NCBI GenBank assembly: GCA_003013855.2
Contig: ML058392.1
Location: 2,273,529 to 2,337,528, forward strand
Source of the DNA: Liriodendron chinense
Taxonomy: Eukaryota > Streptophyta > Magnoliopsida > Magnoliales > Magnoliaceae
Reading direction: 5' to 3'
Length of the DNA: 64,000 nt
Shown here piece after piece: positions 59,734 to 64,000 of this stretch. The notes below the pieces were generated by a model, which did no database searches, was not told the origin of the DNA, and saw only the letters and a program-made list of their open reading frames with translations. A program made the translations under genes and the position numbers. Within the stretch, counting starts at the first letter, position 1; every line of letters starts with the position of its first letter.

Positions 59734-59742
59734 TATATATAT
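59734..59742 (+). promoter_or_regulatory. LTR TATA box, copia 5' LTR
   Basis: CCTTTTCTATATATATGGAG; repeated at 63664-63672 in the 3' LTR. Confidence 0.75.
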
Positions 59743-60975
59743 GGAGCTCCATTCTTGGGTCATGGAGAGAAGTTTTAGAGAGCCCATTCCACACTTGTCT
59801 TGTACATCATTTGGGGCCTCAAAGAGGAGGTTTTCAAGTCATATCCCTTGTGTTTCAAACACAAGTATGGGAATTCAAATGCTATCAAGAGATGACTTGA
59901 TTCCTCTCTCAAATCTAGAGGTGTGACACTATTCCACATAGGTATATCCTTTGTCCAAGACCTCTAGAAGACTCTCTAGGTGAATCTCCTAGTTGGAACA
60001 ACCTACACATCCCATGTATGAGATTCACCCATCCTCCTAGCACCTTGGGCATTTCAAGGCATCGCATGCAAGGTGTTTGATCGAATGTGGCTGAGGCATT
60101 GGCAACGCAACGGCGGCACGATCGTGGGAGCAAGGGAAGCTGATTGAAGCACGGGAGAGCGGAGATCAAGCAACCCAATCCGGCGCTAAACAAGGGGCTC
60201 ATCCGACAAGTAAGTTGTCTCACTTGAGAGTCCATTTTAGAGTTTGTTTGTCAACTCGCCTTAGGGACGTTAACCGTTCCTTGGCCCGTCAGCCGGGCCT
60301 AAACTAAGTCTCCAAGGGGGAGCCTCCGACACGGGAGTAAACGTGCGATAAGGTTGAGAGTTAGCCTATGTCTAAAACTCCGGATACGGTTGAGAGGTGA
60401 ACCGATAAAACCTCCGTGTAAAGGTTGAGAGGTGAACCTCATTTAAAACCTCCGATAGTGAATGCCGGTGTGCTCAAAGGGGTTGAGTACTTGAACCGGG
60501 AGTGGAGTAGACACGTAGTCGAACCACTATACATCCTTGTGTTTGTGATTGTTCTTGAGCACATTCTATCTTTGCATTGTTTGTTTAATTGCTTAATTAT
60601 GAATGATTGATAGGAATGCATGCTAGGCATTTTATAGGCATCCCCACACAAGATGTACCTTCACTACTTGTGTAGACTTGAGCTCATTGATCCACTCTCA
60701 TAAGTCTACACAAGATGCATAGGTTAGGAGCTTAATTAGTTGTATAATTTACTTCCTATGCATGCTTAGACTAGGTTTGTTTATTGCTTATCCTCTTGCT
60801 AGTCTTTTGATTGGACCCACCAAGGCTTGGAAGCCGAGGTGTTCTTGCTTACAAAGCCTGATATATTGAATTGCATAAGTAGGCGAAAAGAATTTGAAAA
60901 AGGTCCATATCACCCCTCTAGGTCCATAGACATATCTCCGAGTATCTCTACAAGCGGTAAAACCGCACTTTCAAT

Positions 60976-60986
60976 TGGTATCAGAG
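60976..60986 (+). other. primer-binding site, initiator tRNA-Met type (copia)
   Basis: TGGTATCAGAG, two bases after the LTR end. It is the usual plant copia primer site. Confidence 0.9.
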
Positions 60987-61046
60987 AGGGTTTCTCTTTA
61001 AGGGCTTAATTGCCTAGAGATAGATCCTAAAGAGAAACTTGAAAAT

Positions 61047-62132
61047 ATGTCTAGAGAGGACTCTTCATCCGTCTCTAAGCCTCCCTTCTTTGATGGGTCA
61101 AATTATCCATATTGGAAAGCCCGTATGCGTATCTTCTTGGAATCCATTGATTCGGATGTGAGGGACATGGTTGAATTTGGATATGAACCCCCAATGGTAA
61201 CTATTTCTAAGGAAGGTGAGCCGGATGTTCTCAGGCCAAAAGAAAAGGCATTATGAACTGCTCATGAAAAAGCTCAGCTTATTAATAATGCCAAAGGCCT
61301 GAATGCCATATTTTGTTCAGTATCGAGAGAAGAATTTGGTCGGATCCAAAACTGCACTACCAGTAAACAAGCATGGGATATTCTGGAAGTTACCCATGAA
61401 GGAACAAATGTTGTTAAAAATTCTAAACTCCAGCACCTCTCCACTCTCTTTGAAAATATCACTATGGAGGAGGATGAAACGTTTACTGAATTTTATACCA
61501 AACTGAACAAAATCACAAATGATATGTGGGGCTTAGGGGATCCGGTTCCGGAACATAGGCTTTGTAAGAAAATTCTGAGATCGCTTCCGGAACGGTTCTC
61601 TTCTAAAGTCACCACCATTGAAGAGTGTAGGGATCTAAACACAATGAAAGTTGAAGAACTCATAGGTTCCCTACAAACCTTTGAGCTAGGCTTTAAAGCC
61701 CCCTCTAGAAGGAAAAACATCGCCTTCAAGTCCTCTCACAGACACAAGAAAATCAAAAGTGAGACGGAGGATGATAGCGATGATGAGGATGATGAGGAAG
61801 AACAATTGAACAAAAAATTTAAGAGATTCCTCAAATTTGATAGAGGGAATAGCCGTGACAAGAAGGACAAGAAGGGTGATAAACGTTCAGGAAAATCATC
61901 CATACCTTCATCCGTCCGTTGTTACGGTTGCGGTCGTCGTGGCCATATTGCCCCGGAATGTCCGGAAGGGCCTAAACCAAAAGGTAAAAAGGCCATGGCT
62001 GCCACTTGGGATGATATGGAGGAGTCCGACTCTGATGATGAGAGCCAACATAAAGATCTTGCTCTCTCGGCCTCCATCACGACCCCTTTACCAGATTATC
62101 TTAGAGGGGATCCCAACCGTTATCCCTTCTAG
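61047..62132 (+). pseudogene. copia gag (UBN2-type) with one in-frame stop
   Basis: ATG at 61047 (MSREDSSSVSKPPFFDGSNYPYWKARM), stop at 62130. About 361 codons in one frame. N-terminal FDGSNYPYWKARMRIFLES is the standard start of copia gag. The middle has KQAWDILEVTHEGT, MEEDETFTEFYTKLN and LRSLPERFSSKVTTIEE. Then come an acidic run (EDDSDDEDDEEEQ) and a CX2CX4HX4C zinc knuckle (CYGCGRRGHIAPEC, near 61920-61960). The only break is TGA at 61254-61256, where related gags have Trp, so a single G-to-A change explains it. No pol follows. Confidence 0.9.
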
Positions 62133-62937
62133 ATGAAGGAGGAGTTCCCAACCCCTCACCTCATGCTACATTCTATGAGGGTGTTGAGGAACTTTGCTAC
62201 CCTTTGGTTTTTTTTAATCTCATCATGGTTGGAGAGGGTAGCTAGTTATGCTTTTATTGGTAAATCTGAGGATTTCAGCCTCATTTCTGTGTATATGGAC
62301 AAATCAGAGGATTCAAGCCTCATTCGCCCAAATTTTGATGATTTAGCTTTGCTTTTATTGATACATTTGCTTGCTAGATTGTCATCTTGCTTAGATTAGC
62401 TAACCATCTTGAGTTTTATGCTTCATGTATGCTAATCTTTGCTTTGTATTGGTCTTGATATACCATTAGGGGAGGTTGGTTGATTGGGCTATATGCCCTT
62501 TGTGCTTCATTGCAAATGTATATCCTTGACCAATTGCATGATTAATCTTGCCTGAATAGTTACATTTCTTGTTAATCATGTTTCTTAGCTTGCTCCATGT
62601 ATTTATGATTCATGCACCCTATACTCTCTCTTTTTAGCATGTGCTTATAGTTATAACTGCGACACACTATCTCCTCTTACCTTAAACCTCATTGGTATAT
62701 CATTAAGGGGGAGAGAATAGTTTGTCAATTGCTAACAAAAAGGGGGAGAAAGATCAAATCCCACCAAAACTAGTTTGCTATGTTTTGTGATGCAGGAATT
62801 AACAGGTTATGGGGGAGCAAACTGAAGAGGAGCAGCCTAGTTTGTCATGTCAAGAGTCCTGTATTTTATATTTTATCAATGTAATCTCTTGTTCATGTAA
62901 TTTGTTTTGGTAGGTTAAGTTTTTGTAAGTAATTGAC
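62133..62937 (+). other. copia 3' internal region, no gene
   Basis: AT-rich. Contains repeated GGGGGAGA-type purine tracts (about 62706, 62743, 62812) and a short duplicated piece (AAATC[TA]GAGGATT[TC]C[AA]GCCTCATT, near 62262 and 62304). No protease or integrase remnants are recognisable. Confidence 0.6.
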
Positions 62938-62949
62938 AAAGGGGGAGAT
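62938..62949 (+). other. polypurine tract of copia element
   Basis: AAAGGGGGAGAT directly before TGTTAGTGCAC. Confidence 0.85.
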
Positions 62950-64000
62950 TGTTAGTGCACTTTTCCGTGGCATACTAGTGCACCTTGTTTGTCAATCACT
63001 TACGTCTGTGAGTCTAGTGTCGGTGGAGCCCAAAGAAGACGAAGACCGATGACTCAAGACATCCAGCCGCATCAAGGAAGAAGATTCAGGTATATGAGAT
63101 GCCTTGGTGCCTTAACCTCGACCAAAACCTATCCCCTTTGTTTCTTTGATGTCCTTGACCATAATTAGAACCCTTTAGGCATCATTGATAGGCCCTAGGT
63201 GTCCCATTTGATCAACCCAACCTTGGCCTAAAACACCAAGCTGAAACATGTTGTGTTCAGCTCATTAGAAGGGAGAACCAGGCTGGTCCGACCGGTCATG
63301 ACCGGTCGGCCAGCAGCCTTGCTGCAAATGACAATGGGCAGCCGACTGGTCACGACCGGTCGGCCTTCACAGCAAAGGGTATCCAGCAAGGGGGGCCGAC
63401 CGGTCGTGACCGGTCGGCCAGTATATTCGGCCTGGAGTTCTCCTTCATCCAGCTAGTGGGGCCGACCGGTCATGACCGGTCGGCCTGAAGATCTGCAGCC
63501 TGTCCAGCAAGGGGGTCCGACCGGTCATGACCGGTCGGCCCATGTATTTGGCTTGTACATTGGTCTTCCTTCAGCAGGGGGGTCCGACCGGTCATGACCG
63601 GTCGGCCAGAGCCGTTTTATGGCCGTTTTCTGCCCGTTTTGTGACCGTTGGAGCTGCCTTTTCTATATATATGGAGCTCCATTCTTGGGTCATGGAGAGA
63701 AGTTTTAGAGAGCCCATTCCACACTTGTCTTGTACATCATTTGGGGCCTCAAAGAGGAGGTTTTCAAGTCATATCCCTTGTGTTTCAAACACAAGTATGG
63801 GAATTCAAATGCTATCAAGAGATGACTTGATTCCTCTCTCAAATCTAGAGGTGTGACACTATTCCACATAGGTATATCCTTTGTCCAAGACCTCTAGAAG
63901 ACTCTCTAGGTGAATCTCCTAGTTGGAACAACCTACACATCCCATGTATGAGATTCACCCATCCTCCTAGCACCTTGGGCATTTCAAGGCATCGCATGCA
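62950..64000 (+). repeat. 3' LTR of copia element, cut by the window end
   Basis: First 1051 bp of the LTR; nearly identical to 59010-60070. Six-unit GACCGGTC array at 63288-63605 (second unit reads GACTGGTC in one half), TATA at 63664. Confidence 0.93.

Larger units (their letters stand above)
59010..60973 (+). repeat. 5' LTR of copia element
   Basis: The start is fixed by the repeat at 62950. The end is set at ACTTTCA just before the primer site, so it is uncertain by a few bases. Contains the six-unit GACCGGTC array (59348-59675), TATA at 59734 and a GGTTGAGAGGTGAAC tandem region (60350-60440). Confidence 0.85.
59010..64000 (+). mobile_element. SIRE-like copia element with gag but no pol, 3' LTR partly outside
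   Basis: 5' LTR 59010-60973 (1964 bp, start TGTTAGTGCAC), internal region of only 1976 bp, 3' LTR from 62950 to beyond the window. It has an initiator-tRNA-Met primer site and an AAAGGGGGAGAT polypurine tract, so it is structurally complete. The internal region codes for gag only; no protease, integrase, RT or RNase H. Over the 1.05 kb of shared LTR I see one substitution (59403 versus 63347) and a 10-bp insertion in the 5' LTR near 59664. The insertion is therefore very recent. It interrupts Tat-2 pol; TCTGC (59005-59009) should be the target duplication. Confidence 0.9.

Overview
The window is repeat-dense nuclear DNA from a flowering plant. I found no ordinary host gene, tRNA, rRNA or CRISPR. 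Nearly everything is LTR retrotransposon, nested several layers deep. Evidence for a plant: Athila- and Tat-type Ty3/gypsy polyproteins, tandem RNase H domains in the Tat pols, a copia UBN2-type gag, plant mobile domain (PMD) and 'putative gypsy type transposon' proteins, a CACTA-like subterminal region and a fold-back MITE. The MITE resembles repeats I associate with magnoliid genomes; that taxonomic hint is weak.

Layout. 1-9736: 3' end of a Tat element on + (Tat-1): integrase C-terminus, two antisense genes, then a 2.4 kb 3' LTR. 9737-13973: decayed repeats, including a (GA)n tract, a fold-back MITE and CACTA-like ~250-bp subterminal repeats. 13974-35217: a tandem duplication of an ancestral ~6.5 kb unit made of a Tat pol fragment, a SIRE-like copia LTR on - and a 3.2 kb LTR of TGTAACG...CGTTACA type. 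The first unit is interrupted by a complete Athila element (19222-29519, target duplication CAAGG). The second is cut at 35217 by a second Tat element on - (Tat-2, 35218 to at least 59009). Tat-2 is itself interrupted inside its 3' LTR by a complete third Tat element on - (Tat-3, 36577-47163, target duplication TTTAT). In its pol region it is interrupted by a copia element (59010 to beyond 64000) that has gag but no pol.

Three Tat elements share one architecture: gag-pol on one strand, then one or two intron-containing genes on the opposite strand running towards pol from a TATA box just inside the 3' LTR. In Tat-1 and Tat-2 these antisense genes are a small helical protein and a long PMD protein ending in a coiled coil. 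In Tat-3 the antisense gene is a Transposase_28-like protein, also ending in a coiled coil.

The most unexpected structure is not coding. Four LTR families here carry regularly spaced arrays of short palindromes in or near the LTR promoter. The Athila and copia LTRs share the same palindrome (two GACCGGTC half-sites two bases apart). Tat-1 and Tat-2 carry different but homologous palindromes whose arms differ by compensating changes. Most breaks in the coding regions are isolated stop codons, many explainable by C-to-T change. LTR pairs differ by about 1.1% (Athila, Tat-3) and about one SNP plus one 10-bp indel per kb (copia), so several insertions are recent.
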